In this document: piece by piece, positions 54,329 to 62,975 of the stretch | Position numbering within the stretch: position 1 is the stretch's first letter | Layout of the letters: each line of letters opens with the position of its first letter | NCBI GenBank assembly: GCA_008501735.1 | Contig: QQUF01000035.1 | Span: 148,468 to 212,467, forward strand | From: Calditrichota bacterium | GTDB lineage: Bacteria > CLD3 | Direction: 5' to 3' | Length of the DNA stretch: 64,000 nt | Translations under genes and position numbers: made by a program | Notes under the pieces: generated by a model | Told to the model about the DNA's origin: nothing | What the model saw: only the letters and a program-made list of their open reading frames with translations | Database searches by the model: none

Positions 54329-55503
54329 AAATACTTTGTATCTTTCCAGATTACTTCCCCAAAGTGGGTGGAATTGAAACCTTTAATTTAAAAATTTTTG
54401 AGACTCTAAAAACTAAAGGGCATAAATTAAAATTAATAACTTCGAAAACTGAAAATAAAATTAGTGAACCAAAAGAAATAATTCGTGTTATTAAAAAATA
54501 TAACTTCATTCAAAATTTAAAATTAATCATTAAAGAGATTAACAATTTTAAACCCGATGTAATTTTTTTAACGAATGCTGGATTCTCTATTTTATCAAAA
54601 CTAACAGAAATACCTATTGTTTGTAGAACAGCAGGAAATGATTTTAAGAAAAGTTGGTATGGTCCGAAAATTCCACTTTGGGAGCAATTTTACTACCATC
54701 CAGATTTGCAAATTTATCCTCTTAATAAAATTTATACCGATAAAAACAAAGTTTCATACAGAAGTTATTTTGCAAAAAAAGGCTTAAAGACTTGTATAAA
54801 AATTATCTCAAATAGTAACTTTGTAAAAAATGATTTATTAAAAATTGGTATCGAAACTAATAAAATTGAAGCTGTAATCGGTGGAATTGATACTGAACAA
54901 TTCTCTAAAAGTAAAAATTATTCAGAAAAAACTTTTGAAAATTATCAACTTCCTAAAGATAAAAAAATCCTTTTAACAGTAGGGCATCTTAAGAGTGAAA
55001 AGAATCATTCTCAGATTTTAGAAGCGATAAAAAGATTAGAAAAATTAGGTGATATTTTTTATCTAATTGTAGGTTCAGGGAACTTAAAAGGAAAAATAGA
55101 GAATGAAATTAAAGCTCTTAAATTAGAAAATTATGTAAAACTTATCGAAGGTATTAAGCCAGAGAACATTCATAAATTTTACCAAATCGCCGATATTTAC
55201 ATTCAATATTCAAAAATTGAAACGATGGGAAGAGCAATTTGTGAAGCAATGTCTTGCAGACTTCCAGTAATAGGCTCAAATATTGGCGGAATTCCTGACG
55301 TAATTCAAGATGGAAAAACAGGCTTAATTGCAGAAATTAATAATGTCGAAGATTTGACTGAGAAGATTTCGAGAGTACTAACTGACTCAGAATTTCGTGA
55401 AAAAATTGCACAAAATGCAGAAATTTATGCAAAAGAAAATTACTCTTGGGAAGTAGTCTCAAATAAAATTGAAACAATCTTAATAGAAGCTACCAAAAAA
55501 TGA
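54325..55503 (+). CDS. family 4 glycosyltransferase
   Basis: 392 residues. N-terminal GGIETFNLKIFETL (15-28) in the acceptor domain; donor domain with LLTVGHLKSEKNHSQILEAI and the EX7E region IETMGRAICEAMSCRLPVIGS. It overlaps the upstream asnB gene by 4 bp (ATGA) and the downstream flippase gene by 4 bp, so the three are translationally coupled. Together they look like a polysaccharide or O-antigen assembly unit. Substrate unknown. Confidence 0.88.
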   Translation: MKILCIFPDYFPKVGGIETFNLKIFETLKTKGHKLKLITSKTENKISEPKEIIRVIKKYNFIQNLKLIIKEINNFKPDVIFLTNAGFSILSKLTEIPIVCRTAGNDFKKSWYGPKIPLWEQFYYHPDLQIYPLNKIYTDKNKVSYRSYFAKKGLKTCIKIISNSNFVKNDLLKIGIETNKIEAVIGGIDTEQFSKSKNYSEKTFENYQLPKDKKILLTVGHLKSEKNHSQILEAIKRLEKLGDIFYLIVGSGNLKGKIENEIKALKLENYVKLIEGIKPENIHKFYQIADIYIQYSKIETMGRAICEAMSCRLPVIGSNIGGIPDVIQDGKTGLIAEINNVEDLTEKISRVLTDSEFREKIAQNAEIYAKENYSWEVVSNKIETILIEATKK

Positions 55504-56939
55504 ACTTAATTAGCAAAGCAAAAAATAGTGCTATTTGGGTAACTGGAGGGCAAATCTTTTTTAAGATTTTCTCTTTAGCTTCTTTAATAATTTTAAACAG
55601 GTTGCTTACTCCTGAAGAGTTTGGAGTTGTTGCAATTGCAAATGTTGCCTTGGCGATAATTAGGTTAATTGGAAACTTAGGAATTACAGCTGGAATTATT
55701 CAGAGAACCGAAAAATTAGATAATTATTTAAATTCGGCATTTTGGATTAATTTTGCTTTGGGTCTGACTCTTACCATTTTAACATTAATTTTTTCACCCT
55801 TAATTTCTTATGTGTACGAGATTGAGGAGTTAAAATTGATTTTGATTTATTTAGCTTTTGGTTTTTTACTAAAATCATTTGAGACTGTTCCAGTATCTAT
55901 TTTATCTAAAGAACTTGACTTTAAAAGTATAACAATTATCGACATTTCTTCCGAAATAATTTCTACAATTATCGTCGTTATTCTCGCATTTATGGGTTTT
56001 GGAGTTTGGAGTTTAATCATTCCAATGGTTGCGATTAGTCCAGTGAAGAGCTTATTTTTATGGTTAAAATGTAAATGGAGACCTAATTTTAAAATTGATT
56101 TTGGGCTATGTAAGGAAGTTTATAACTTTGGAAAACATTCATTCATAAGTGAATTTGTTGGGTATTTACTTTCAAATATTGACTACTTAATCATTGGTAA
56201 ATTCTTAGGTCAAGGAGCTGTTGGAATCTACCAATTCGCATACAATTGGGCGAATTGGCCAACAACAAATGTCGTTTGGTTACTTGGTCGAGTCGCATTT
56301 CCTACATTCTCAAAACTACAAAATGACTTAGATGAAATGCGGCGAGTTTACAATAAAATGACAAAATTTGTGAGTGTTTTTTCTGTTATTTTTTATGTAA
56401 TAATTTTGATTGAAACAGAAACTTTCGTAAGAATAATTGGTGGAGACCAATGGTTAGAAGCAATAATTCCACTCAAAATAATCTCGATTTACGGCTTAGT
56501 CAGGTCATTGGGAAGTCACGGTGGAAAAGTCTTTTTAGCGATTGGGAAACCAGAAATTCTTTCGAGGTATGGACTAATAACTTTCCCAATCATTGTAGCA
56601 GGTTTGTTCGTTGGAGTTCAGTTTGGAATCGTTGGAGTTTCAATCGCTACCGCAATAAATTCTGGAATCAGTGGCTTAGTTTTTATCTGGTTAGTTTATA
56701 AAAAGATGAATTCAAACTTCTTAGAATTCCTAAAAATCATCTCACCAGCATTCACTTCTGGGCTTATCGCAGCTTCTATTTTACTGCTAACTAATCACTT
56801 TTTAGCAGAGTTTGAATTGAATTTTATTCTTAAGTTTGGATTCACTTCAATGATTGGATTAATAGTCTTCGTAGCTTCTTTTAAGCTTCTTTTCACAACT
56901 TCTTTTAAAGAAATAAAAGAAGTTGTAATCCGTAAATAA
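55500..56939 (+). CDS. lipopolysaccharide flippase (Wzx/PST-like, MOP superfamily)
   Basis: 479 residues with about 12 hydrophobic segments; AIWVTGGQIFFKIFSLASLI and LNRLLTPEEFGVVAIANVAL at the start are typical of polysaccharide exporters such as Wzx and WzxC. It probably flips lipid-linked glycans across the inner membrane, receiving the product of the coupled glycosyltransferase. Its stop is 1 nt before the 3' end of the convergent tRNA-Arg gene, with no terminator between. Confidence 0.85.
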   Translation: MNLISKAKNSAIWVTGGQIFFKIFSLASLIILNRLLTPEEFGVVAIANVALAIIRLIGNLGITAGIIQRTEKLDNYLNSAFWINFALGLTLTILTLIFSPLISYVYEIEELKLILIYLAFGFLLKSFETVPVSILSKELDFKSITIIDISSEIISTIIVVILAFMGFGVWSLIIPMVAISPVKSLFLWLKCKWRPNFKIDFGLCKEVYNFGKHSFISEFVGYLLSNIDYLIIGKFLGQGAVGIYQFAYNWANWPTTNVVWLLGRVAFPTFSKLQNDLDEMRRVYNKMTKFVSVFSVIFYVIILIETETFVRIIGGDQWLEAIIPLKIISIYGLVRSLGSHGGKVFLAIGKPEILSRYGLITFPIIVAGLFVGVQFGIVGVSIATAINSGISGLVFIWLVYKKMNSNFLEFLKIISPAFTSGLIAASILLLTNHFLAEFELNFILKFGFTSMIGLIVFVASFKLLFTTSFKEIKEVVIRK

Positions 56940-56940
56940 A

Positions 56941-57015
56941 TACCCTTGAGAGGACTTGAACCTCCGACACAAAGTTTAGGAAACTTCTGCTCTATCCGAA
57001 CTGAGCTACAAGGGC
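56941..57015 (-). tRNA. tRNA-Arg (anticodon CCU)
   Basis: A 75-nt cloverleaf on the minus strand. Acceptor GCCCTTG pairs with CAAGGGT (one G-U) followed by discriminator A; D arm GCTC/GAGC; anticodon stem GAAGT/ACTTT with loop TTCCTAA, giving anticodon CCU for AGG codons; T arm GGAGG TTCGAGT CCTCT. CCA is not encoded. It converges on the flippase gene, whose stop codon ends 1 nt away. Confidence 0.93.
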
Positions 57016-57021
57016 GAAAGT

Positions 57022-57444
57022 TTATTTTTTCTCTGAATTAGGTGTATTTTTAGCCATTGCATTTAAGACAGAAGTTACCTCGTAGTATTGACAAATCTCT
57101 TTAATCTTATCTCCTTTAAAAGAAAAAATCATTACATCTTCACCAGTCCTGGTCTTTTTGGTCTCTTTAAAAGTCGAGGTTTGCTTAATTGTTAACACAA
57201 TTGAGTCTTCACCGATAATCCATTTTTGGGGTTCAATTGACCAGTTAATCCACGTTTTATAACTTTGTTTTTCACCTGAAATATATTCTTCGAGAGAACT
57301 TACGTGTGCTAACTTACCGTTTCCGTTAACGGAATAAGTCTTAAAAACAAAGTCCTCAGATAAAATATTTTTCATTCTATCTGCATCATGTTTATTACAA
57401 CAGTCTAGATACTCTACAACTGTTTCTTTAAATTTCGTATTCAT
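57022..57444 (-). CDS. SnoaL/NTF2-like small protein
   Basis: 140 residues without signal peptide. The pattern KFKETVVEYLDCCNKHDADRM at the start, a central beta strand (WINWSIEPQKWIIGEDSIVL) and the final FKGDKIKEICQYYE fit the SnoaL/NTF2-like fold. Members include polyketide cyclases, isomerases and many of unknown role. No active-site assignment can be made. Expression starts next to the origin-like region; its stop is 7 nt before the 5' end of tRNA-Arg on the same strand. Confidence 0.68.
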   Translation of the reverse strand: MNTKFKETVVEYLDCCNKHDADRMKNILSEDFVFKTYSVNGNGKLAHVSSLEEYISGEKQSYKTWINWSIEPQKWIIGEDSIVLTIKQTSTFKETKKTRTGEDVMIFSFKGDKIKEICQYYEVTSVLNAMAKNTPNSEKK

Positions 57445-57601
57445 TTTTTATACCTCAGGTTAAATTATTGTCCAAAAATAAGATAAAATCAATTTAAATC
57501 ATAAATAAAATTTTAGATGCTCTTTCTCCTAAAGAAAGTAAAACAATCCACAAAAAGAAAACAAAAAATGCAATTACCTGTCCACAATGAAAATTCTCTT
57601 T

Positions 57602-57643
57602 TTACTATTGTATTTAAATAAATATATATAAATACAATAGTAA
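57602..57643. repeat. 15-bp perfect inverted repeat in the origin-like region
   Basis: TTACTATTGTATTTA at 57602-57616 and its complement at 57629-57643 flank a 12-nt AT-only loop. It lies between the NTF2-like gene and the DnaA-box cluster. It may be an origin structure or a regulator site; there is no terminator T-run. Confidence 0.6.
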
Positions 57644-57726
57644 TAGTAGAGACAGTGGAAATGTTAATAAGTGAAGAAAAATGTGATTAATCTTAAAAAT
57701 AAAGTCTTTAAATAAAGATTTTACTC

Positions 57727-58009
57727 TGTGGATAATTGTGAATAAAATGTTAATAAGTAAAAGTGTTGTTTATAAGTTGTTGAAAAAGATTTTTGTTTAA
57801 CTAAAAAAGTTAATAACCTGATAAACCTGTTGATGAATTGTGGATAAAAATATAAAGATTGTGGATAAAAAATTTGAATTGTGAATAAGTTGTTGATAAA
57901 ATAAAGAATAAGTTTTCAACATTTTATCAACACAAATGTGAATAAGTTTATATTTAAATTGTTGTAAATAAATAATTTAAATAGTGGATATTTTAGTCAA
58001 TGTGAATAG
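57727..58009. other. putative chromosomal replication origin (DnaA-box cluster)
   Basis: The 644-nt gene-free region 57445-58088 contains three perfect DnaA boxes (TGTGGATAA) at 57727-57735, 57839-57847 and 57860-57868. Variants TGTGAATAA lie at 57737-57745, 57880-57888 and 57937-57945, plus TGTTGATAA at 57891 and TTATCAACA at 57924. Three successive boxes are spaced 21 and 20 bp apart, about two helical turns, in one orientation. AT-rich flanks could unwind. The clustering is far denser than expected by chance. dnaA is not adjacent, and dnaN lies 13 kb away. Confidence 0.75.
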
Positions 58010-58088
58010 TTGATAATTTGTTGAAAACTTTTGGAAAATAAAATATTGTAGAAAATAAAGTAAAGAATTTGATATTTGAGGCAAAATT

Positions 58089-58799
58089 CTAAGTAATTGG
58101 CTTTGCTAAACTCAAAACTTGAACCTCAATTTCTGAAAAGCTGCTACTTAAAGCTTTTGCACATTCTGAAGTTGTGCTGCCTGTTGTGATTACGTCATCA
58201 ACTAAAAGGACTTTGGTTGAATTCAAAATTTTGGAATTTACTTCAAAAACATTTTCGACGTTTTTAGAGCGTTCAGATTTTTGAAGTTTGGTTTGAGTCT
58301 TGGTGTATTTTTTTCGAATCAAAATTTTATCCTCAAAATTGACTTCCAAAAATTTTGAGATTTCTTCACCAATCACATCACTTTGGTTGTAACCTCTTTC
58401 ACGAAATTTTACGGGATGCAAAGGAACAGGAATTATCAAATCAAAATTTTCAGCTCTAAGTTTTTCACCCAAATGAAAAAGTAAAACTCTTGTCAAAAAT
58501 TTTCCGACCAAAATTCCATTCGAATATTTTAACTCGTGAATCAATTTTTCAATTAGGAAATCAAATTCGTAGCAAGTCCAGATTTTTTTGATAAACTCAG
58601 ATTCACTCGAAAAATTATTTTGCTCTGAAATCGGAAGTTCCAAAAAGCAATTTTTGCAAATTGGAATTTTAACTTCGACTTTAGTTTTGCAACCCAAGCA
58701 AAAATTTGGAAAAAGAAAATCTGTTAAGGGCAAAATTTTTTTAGGAATTCCTGAATAAAAAAAATCTTCGTATATTTTTGAAAGAGATTGAATTTTCAT
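58089..58799 (-). CDS. comF: ComF-family phosphoribosyltransferase
   Basis: 236 residues from the ATG at 58797-58799. Two Cys pairs CLGCKTKVE and CKNCFLEL sit near the N-terminus (zinc-ribbon-like), and the PRPP-binding loop KVLLVDDVITTGSTTSECAK lies near the C-terminus, with YNQSDVIGEEISK before it. This is the ComFC/GntX family used in natural transformation and late steps of DNA uptake. The presence of a type IV pilus in the window fits competence. Its start is 10 nt from the next, divergent frame. Confidence 0.88.
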   Translation of the reverse strand: MKIQSLSKIYEDFFYSGIPKKILPLTDFLFPNFCLGCKTKVEVKIPICKNCFLELPISEQNNFSSESEFIKKIWTCYEFDFLIEKLIHELKYSNGILVGKFLTRVLLFHLGEKLRAENFDLIIPVPLHPVKFRERGYNQSDVIGEEISKFLEVNFEDKILIRKKYTKTQTKLQKSERSKNVENVFEVNSKILNSTKVLLVDDVITTGSTTSECAKALSSSFSEIEVQVLSLAKPIT

Positions 58800-58821
58800 A
58801 AAATTAAAAATGGTTGAGAAA

Positions 58822-61410
58822 ATGAAAAAAAGTTTAATTCCTATTTTGCTAATTTTAGCAAATTTTTCAAAAGCAAACTCACAAATTTTATTAACAGAGA
58901 TTTTTCCGAATCCAACAGGAAGTGACAACCAAAAAGAATTCGTCGAAATTTATAATTTTTCAAGTCAGTCGATTGATCTCGCTCAGTGGAAAATTTCTGA
59001 CAACACTTCAACGGACACTTTTGTCGAGACAGGAAATGGTTTCATTCTTCCGCCAAATCAGTTTTGCATAATTTTGGAAAACGACTACAACTTGGCGACT
59101 GGAATTTATAACGGAATTATTCCCGACTCGACTTTGATTTTAAAAGTTGACGACGCAACAATCGGAAATGGTTTGCTCAACACTTCCGAAACAGTTTCGA
59201 TTTTGGACGACCAAAACAACGCTGTTAATAATTTCACTTACAATAACGTTCCTGAAAATTTTACAATTGAAAAAGTAGAGTTCGCAAATCCAAATTCAAC
59301 AGAATGGAAAATTTCAAAAATTGAGCAAGGAACTCCGGGATTTAAAAATTCAATTTCTCCGAAAAGTTTTGACCTTGAGTTAACGGAATTTGCACTTGTC
59401 GAAAATTTGACAAGCCATTTTGAAGTAAATTTGAAAATCAAAAATTTAGGAACGAGCTCTGCAGATTCTTTTGAAGTCTCATTTTTTGTTGAAGGAGTTT
59501 TTGACCAAAAGAAAATTTTCGCCCAACTCTCAGATTCGCTTACAATTAATTTTGAAAAAAATTCTCAACTCAATTTTGGTGCAACAGTCTTGGTAAAAAT
59601 TGATTGGGCTAAAGACGAAGACCAAACGAACAATGAAAAATTTCTGCAAATCCCTTTTGAAAGGGGAGTTGTTCTTTTCAACGAAATTCTTTCTTCGCCT
59701 GAAAGTGGGAAACCCGAATGGATTGAACTTGTCAACGCAACGAATCAGAAAATTGATTTGGCTGGTTGGCAAATTCAAGATGCATCTGGAACAGTCATTC
59801 CACTTTCAAATAATTTTTTGGAAAACGAGTTTTTAGTTTTTGCGGAAGGGCAAACGGATTTTCCAAATCAAAGTTGTTTTGAGTTGCCAATAAATTGGAC
59901 GGCTTTGAACAACAGTTCCGAAACACTTTTACTTTTGGATTTGAGTGGTCAAGTAATTGACTCAATTTCTTACGACTCTGAAACTTGGGACATTCAGTCA
60001 GGAAAATCTCTTGAAAGAATAAATTTGGAGCAAGAGACAAACGAGCCGACAAACTGGAAATCTTCACTCGCTGACTTAGGCGGAACACCTTGTGAGGAAA
60101 ACTCTTTTGCAGGATTACAGCCGAATCAGAAAGGAAGCGTTCTTTTTAGCGAGTTTCTTCCTGCTCCCAACCTAAACGAAGCAGAATGGTTCGAACTCTT
60201 TAATAACACGCAAAACGAAGTGAATTTAAAAGGTTGGTTTGTAGAGAGTTCTTCAGGCAATAAAATGTTTTTAAAAAGTAACCTTAGTACTACTGAATTT
60301 TTAGCATTTTCAGACACTTCAAATTTATTCACAAATTATCCACAAAACGTGTGCACAACTATTTTAGGCGATTTTTTCACACTTCCAAACACAAATGGAA
60401 CACTTATCTTGAAGGACTATTTTGGGGTTACTATTGATTCTTTTACTTACACTTCTAACTGGGAAATTGAAACAGGAATTTCTTTAGAAAGGATAAATTA
60501 TGCGATTGAAGCCACTGATTCAACGATTTGGAAACAAAGTTTGGCAGTCGTTGGTGGAACTCCTTGTGAATCAAACTCTTACCAAACTGTCAAGTTGGAT
60601 TACGAGTCTAACGACCTAAAAATCAACGAAGTTATGTTTTCACCTTTTAGCGGAATTGCAGACTATTTTGAAGTTTTCAACACTTTACCCACAGAAATTC
60701 AATTGAACGGTTGGAAAGTTGCAAAAACCAATGGAGACAAGGGATTAAGATTATTTCCTAAAGTAATTTTACCGAATGATTTTGTAATCATTACTAAAGA
60801 TTCAAGTATTTTTAAAATTTTTCCCGAAGCCGAAGAGAAGACTTTAATTCTACCGAATTTATTTTCACTAACAAGTTCAGACACAATCCAAATTCTGACA
60901 CCTTTGGAAAAGCAAATTGATTTCTTGGCTTACGACGAAAATTTTGGAGGCGGAACAGGAATTTCAATCGAAAAAATAAATCCCTCTTTGGAGAATACTT
61001 CTGAAAATTGGAGTTCGTCAGTTCGTTTTGAAGGAGGAACTCCAGGATTCCAAAACAGCATTTTTCAAGAAGTGAGTCAAAGTGAAGTTAATTTTGACGT
61101 TTCAATTTCACCAAATCCATTTTCGCCCGACAGTGATGGTTTTGAAGACCAAGCTGTAATTTCTTGGCAAACAAACGAAACTTCACTGACTTTGGACATC
61201 GAAATTTTTGACGTTAAGGGAAGAAAAATCAGGCAACTTGCAAACGCAGAAATTGTCGGAGGAAAAAGTTCTAAACTTTGGGACGGAAAAAATGACGACG
61301 GAAAAGTCGCAAGAATTGGTCGTTACATAATTTTGTTTAAAGCAAAGAACTCGCAAGGAACAAAAATTTTACAAAAGAAAAAAACTATCGTTTTAGCAAA
61401 AAAACTTTAG
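58822..61410 (+). CDS. secreted protein with lamin-tail repeats and FlgD-like C-terminus
   Basis: 862 residues from ATG 58822 (an ATG at 58810 is an alternative). A signal peptide (1-20) is followed by four or five lamin-tail domains, recognisable by ILLTEIFPNPTGSD, ILSSPESGKPEWIELVN, FSEFLPAPNLNEAEWFELF and NEVMFSPFSGIADYFEVF. Each ends with a WKxS ... GGTPCExNS segment. The C-terminal 90 residues (ISPNPFSPDSDGFEDQAVIS; GRYIILFKA) form an FlgD-like Ig domain rather than the NFPNPFNP sorting domain of its neighbours. Lamin-tail domains may bind DNA or surfaces; the function is unknown. The coding strand is very Asn/Ser/Glu rich. Confidence 0.78.
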   Translation: MKKSLIPILLILANFSKANSQILLTEIFPNPTGSDNQKEFVEIYNFSSQSIDLAQWKISDNTSTDTFVETGNGFILPPNQFCIILENDYNLATGIYNGIIPDSTLILKVDDATIGNGLLNTSETVSILDDQNNAVNNFTYNNVPENFTIEKVEFANPNSTEWKISKIEQGTPGFKNSISPKSFDLELTEFALVENLTSHFEVNLKIKNLGTSSADSFEVSFFVEGVFDQKKIFAQLSDSLTINFEKNSQLNFGATVLVKIDWAKDEDQTNNEKFLQIPFERGVVLFNEILSSPESGKPEWIELVNATNQKIDLAGWQIQDASGTVIPLSNNFLENEFLVFAEGQTDFPNQSCFELPINWTALNNSSETLLLLDLSGQVIDSISYDSETWDIQSGKSLERINLEQETNEPTNWKSSLADLGGTPCEENSFAGLQPNQKGSVLFSEFLPAPNLNEAEWFELFNNTQNEVNLKGWFVESSSGNKMFLKSNLSTTEFLAFSDTSNLFTNYPQNVCTTILGDFFTLPNTNGTLILKDYFGVTIDSFTYTSNWEIETGISLERINYAIEATDSTIWKQSLAVVGGTPCESNSYQTVKLDYESNDLKINEVMFSPFSGIADYFEVFNTLPTEIQLNGWKVAKTNGDKGLRLFPKVILPNDFVIITKDSSIFKIFPEAEEKTLILPNLFSLTSSDTIQILTPLEKQIDFLAYDENFGGGTGISIEKINPSLENTSENWSSSVRFEGGTPGFQNSIFQEVSQSEVNFDVSISPNPFSPDSDGFEDQAVISWQTNETSLTLDIEIFDVKGRKIRQLANAEIVGGKSSKLWDGKNDDGKVARIGRYIILFKAKNSQGTKILQKKKTIVLAKKL

Positions 61411-61415
61411 CAAAA

Positions 61416-62873
61416 TTACTTTTCCTTTTTCAACTCTACCATATTGACTTTTCCGATGTAACTAATGTAATCTGGTTTTTTTATCTCACCTAAAGAACGA
61501 AGAATTTCGGAACATCTGAAAACATTTTTAGAAATTTTGTCTAAATGTATTTTTGTTTCTTGATCAAGTTTTTGATATGTCTTGTGTTTGATTAATTCCA
61601 AGTTTCCTTGAATCACTGAGAGAGGTTGATTGAGTTGGTGGTTTGCAGTTGTTACCATTGCTAAGAACATTTTATTTTTTTCGGCTTCAACGAGTTGCTC
61701 TTGAGCTTCTTTTAATTCTTGAAGGGTTTTGCTTAGCTTGTCATTTAATTTGACTAATTCGACGTTCTTGAGCTTGTAAATCTCGGCTTCTCTTTCTTTC
61801 TTTTCTGTTTCGTACCTTGTTTGCATTTCAGCAGTCTGAGCTTTTAGTTCTTCATTAAAAACTTTGTCTTTAGTTTGCGAGAATTTTTTAAAGTAAGCTA
61901 AAGACCTTTCGTAATTCCCTTTCAGTTCATAGGCTTGAGAAATGCTAACACTAATTTGGGAAGCTAAATTTTTAGAATCTAACTCTTCTGCTAAATCCAA
62001 AGCCTCCAAAAATGTTTCGATGCTTTCGTCAAGTTTATCCAAGTAAATTTGACAATTTCCGATATTTAAAAGACAAATTGCAAGCTGGTACTTACTGTTC
62101 TTTTTTCGATAGTAAGAAAGTGGTTTTCTTAGAAACTTTAAAGCTAATTTAAAGTTCTCTAAACTTAAGTAGGCAATTCCAATATTTGCAGATTGAGAAA
62201 TTACTCCATCTTCTTCTCCTTCTTCCTCAAAAATTTCTAAAGCCTTTTGATAAAATTCTAAGCATTTTTCTTCTTCCTTTCCGTAGTAAGAAATTCCAAT
62301 GTAAGAAAGTGCCTTCGCGTAAGCGATTCGGTCTTCCGAATTTTCAAGAAATTTTAATGCATCAAATAAGTATTCTAAGGAAGTATCAAACTCTCTCAAA
62401 AACTGATTTACTAAACCAATGTTTGTAAGTTGAATAGCAACTTCATTTTGGTCTTCTAATTTTTCAAAAATTTCTAAAGATTTTAAATGATTTTTGAGAG
62501 CAAGGGAGTAGTTACCAATCGAAACTTCAACAGTGCCGATTTCGCTCAATGTTTTGGCGAATCCAATTTGGTCTTTTAATTTCTCATAAATTTCAAGAGC
62601 TTCATTGTAATGTTTTAGAGCTTCTTTAAAATTATCTTTTTTATGATAAAAGTTTCCAAGGCTAAATGAGATTTTCGCAGTCATTTCGTAAAAAGAAATT
62701 TTGCGAGATTCTTCAAGAGCTTGTTCATAAGTTTTTAAAAACTCTTTTTCTTTTTTAGATTCCAAATAAAGTTTTCCAAGTTCGCACAAGGTTTCAACTT
62801 TAGTTTTTTCTGAACTCTTACTTAATTTTTGTTTCAGAACTTTTATATTTTTATGCAACAATTTCTTCTCCAC
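61416..62873 (-). CDS. TPR protein with a histidine-kinase-like dimerisation helix but no ATPase domain
   Basis: 485 residues, starting at GTG (62871-62873). No signal peptide or membrane segment. About nine tetratricopeptide repeats (residues 5-345, such as YHKKDNFKEALKHYNEALEIY) precede a coiled coil (about 350-400) and an H-box-like helix TANHQLNQPLSVIQGNLELI (about 413-432), the NtrB/NtrY style of histidine kinases. The protein stops about 50 residues later without N, G1 or G2 boxes, and the DNA beyond is the end of the convergent gene. It may be a phosphotransfer or dimerisation partner, or a decayed kinase. Confidence 0.7.
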   Translation of the reverse strand: MEKKLLHKNIKVLKQKLSKSSEKTKVETLCELGKLYLESKKEKEFLKTYEQALEESRKISFYEMTAKISFSLGNFYHKKDNFKEALKHYNEALEIYEKLKDQIGFAKTLSEIGTVEVSIGNYSLALKNHLKSLEIFEKLEDQNEVAIQLTNIGLVNQFLREFDTSLEYLFDALKFLENSEDRIAYAKALSYIGISYYGKEEEKCLEFYQKALEIFEEEGEEDGVISQSANIGIAYLSLENFKLALKFLRKPLSYYRKKNSKYQLAICLLNIGNCQIYLDKLDESIETFLEALDLAEELDSKNLASQISVSISQAYELKGNYERSLAYFKKFSQTKDKVFNEELKAQTAEMQTRYETEKKEREAEIYKLKNVELVKLNDKLSKTLQELKEAQEQLVEAEKNKMFLAMVTTANHQLNQPLSVIQGNLELIKHKTYQKLDQETKIHLDKISKNVFRCSEILRSLGEIKKPDYISYIGKVNMVELKKEK

Positions 62874-62923
62874 TAAGCTTCACTTCAATTTAATGAAAAA
62901 ATGTGCTAAAAAATTTCAATAAA

Positions 62924-62953
62924 AAAAGGGTTGCCAATTTTGACAACCCTTTT
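62924..62953 (-). terminator. rho-independent terminator of the 62976 gene
   Basis: AAAAGGGTTG and CAACCCTTTT form a perfect 10-bp stem with a 10-nt loop. On the minus strand it ends in TTTTTTT, 22 nt past the stop codon. A strong terminator. Confidence 0.85.
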
Positions 62954-62975
62954 AGAGTTAGTTTTTTCTAAAAAA

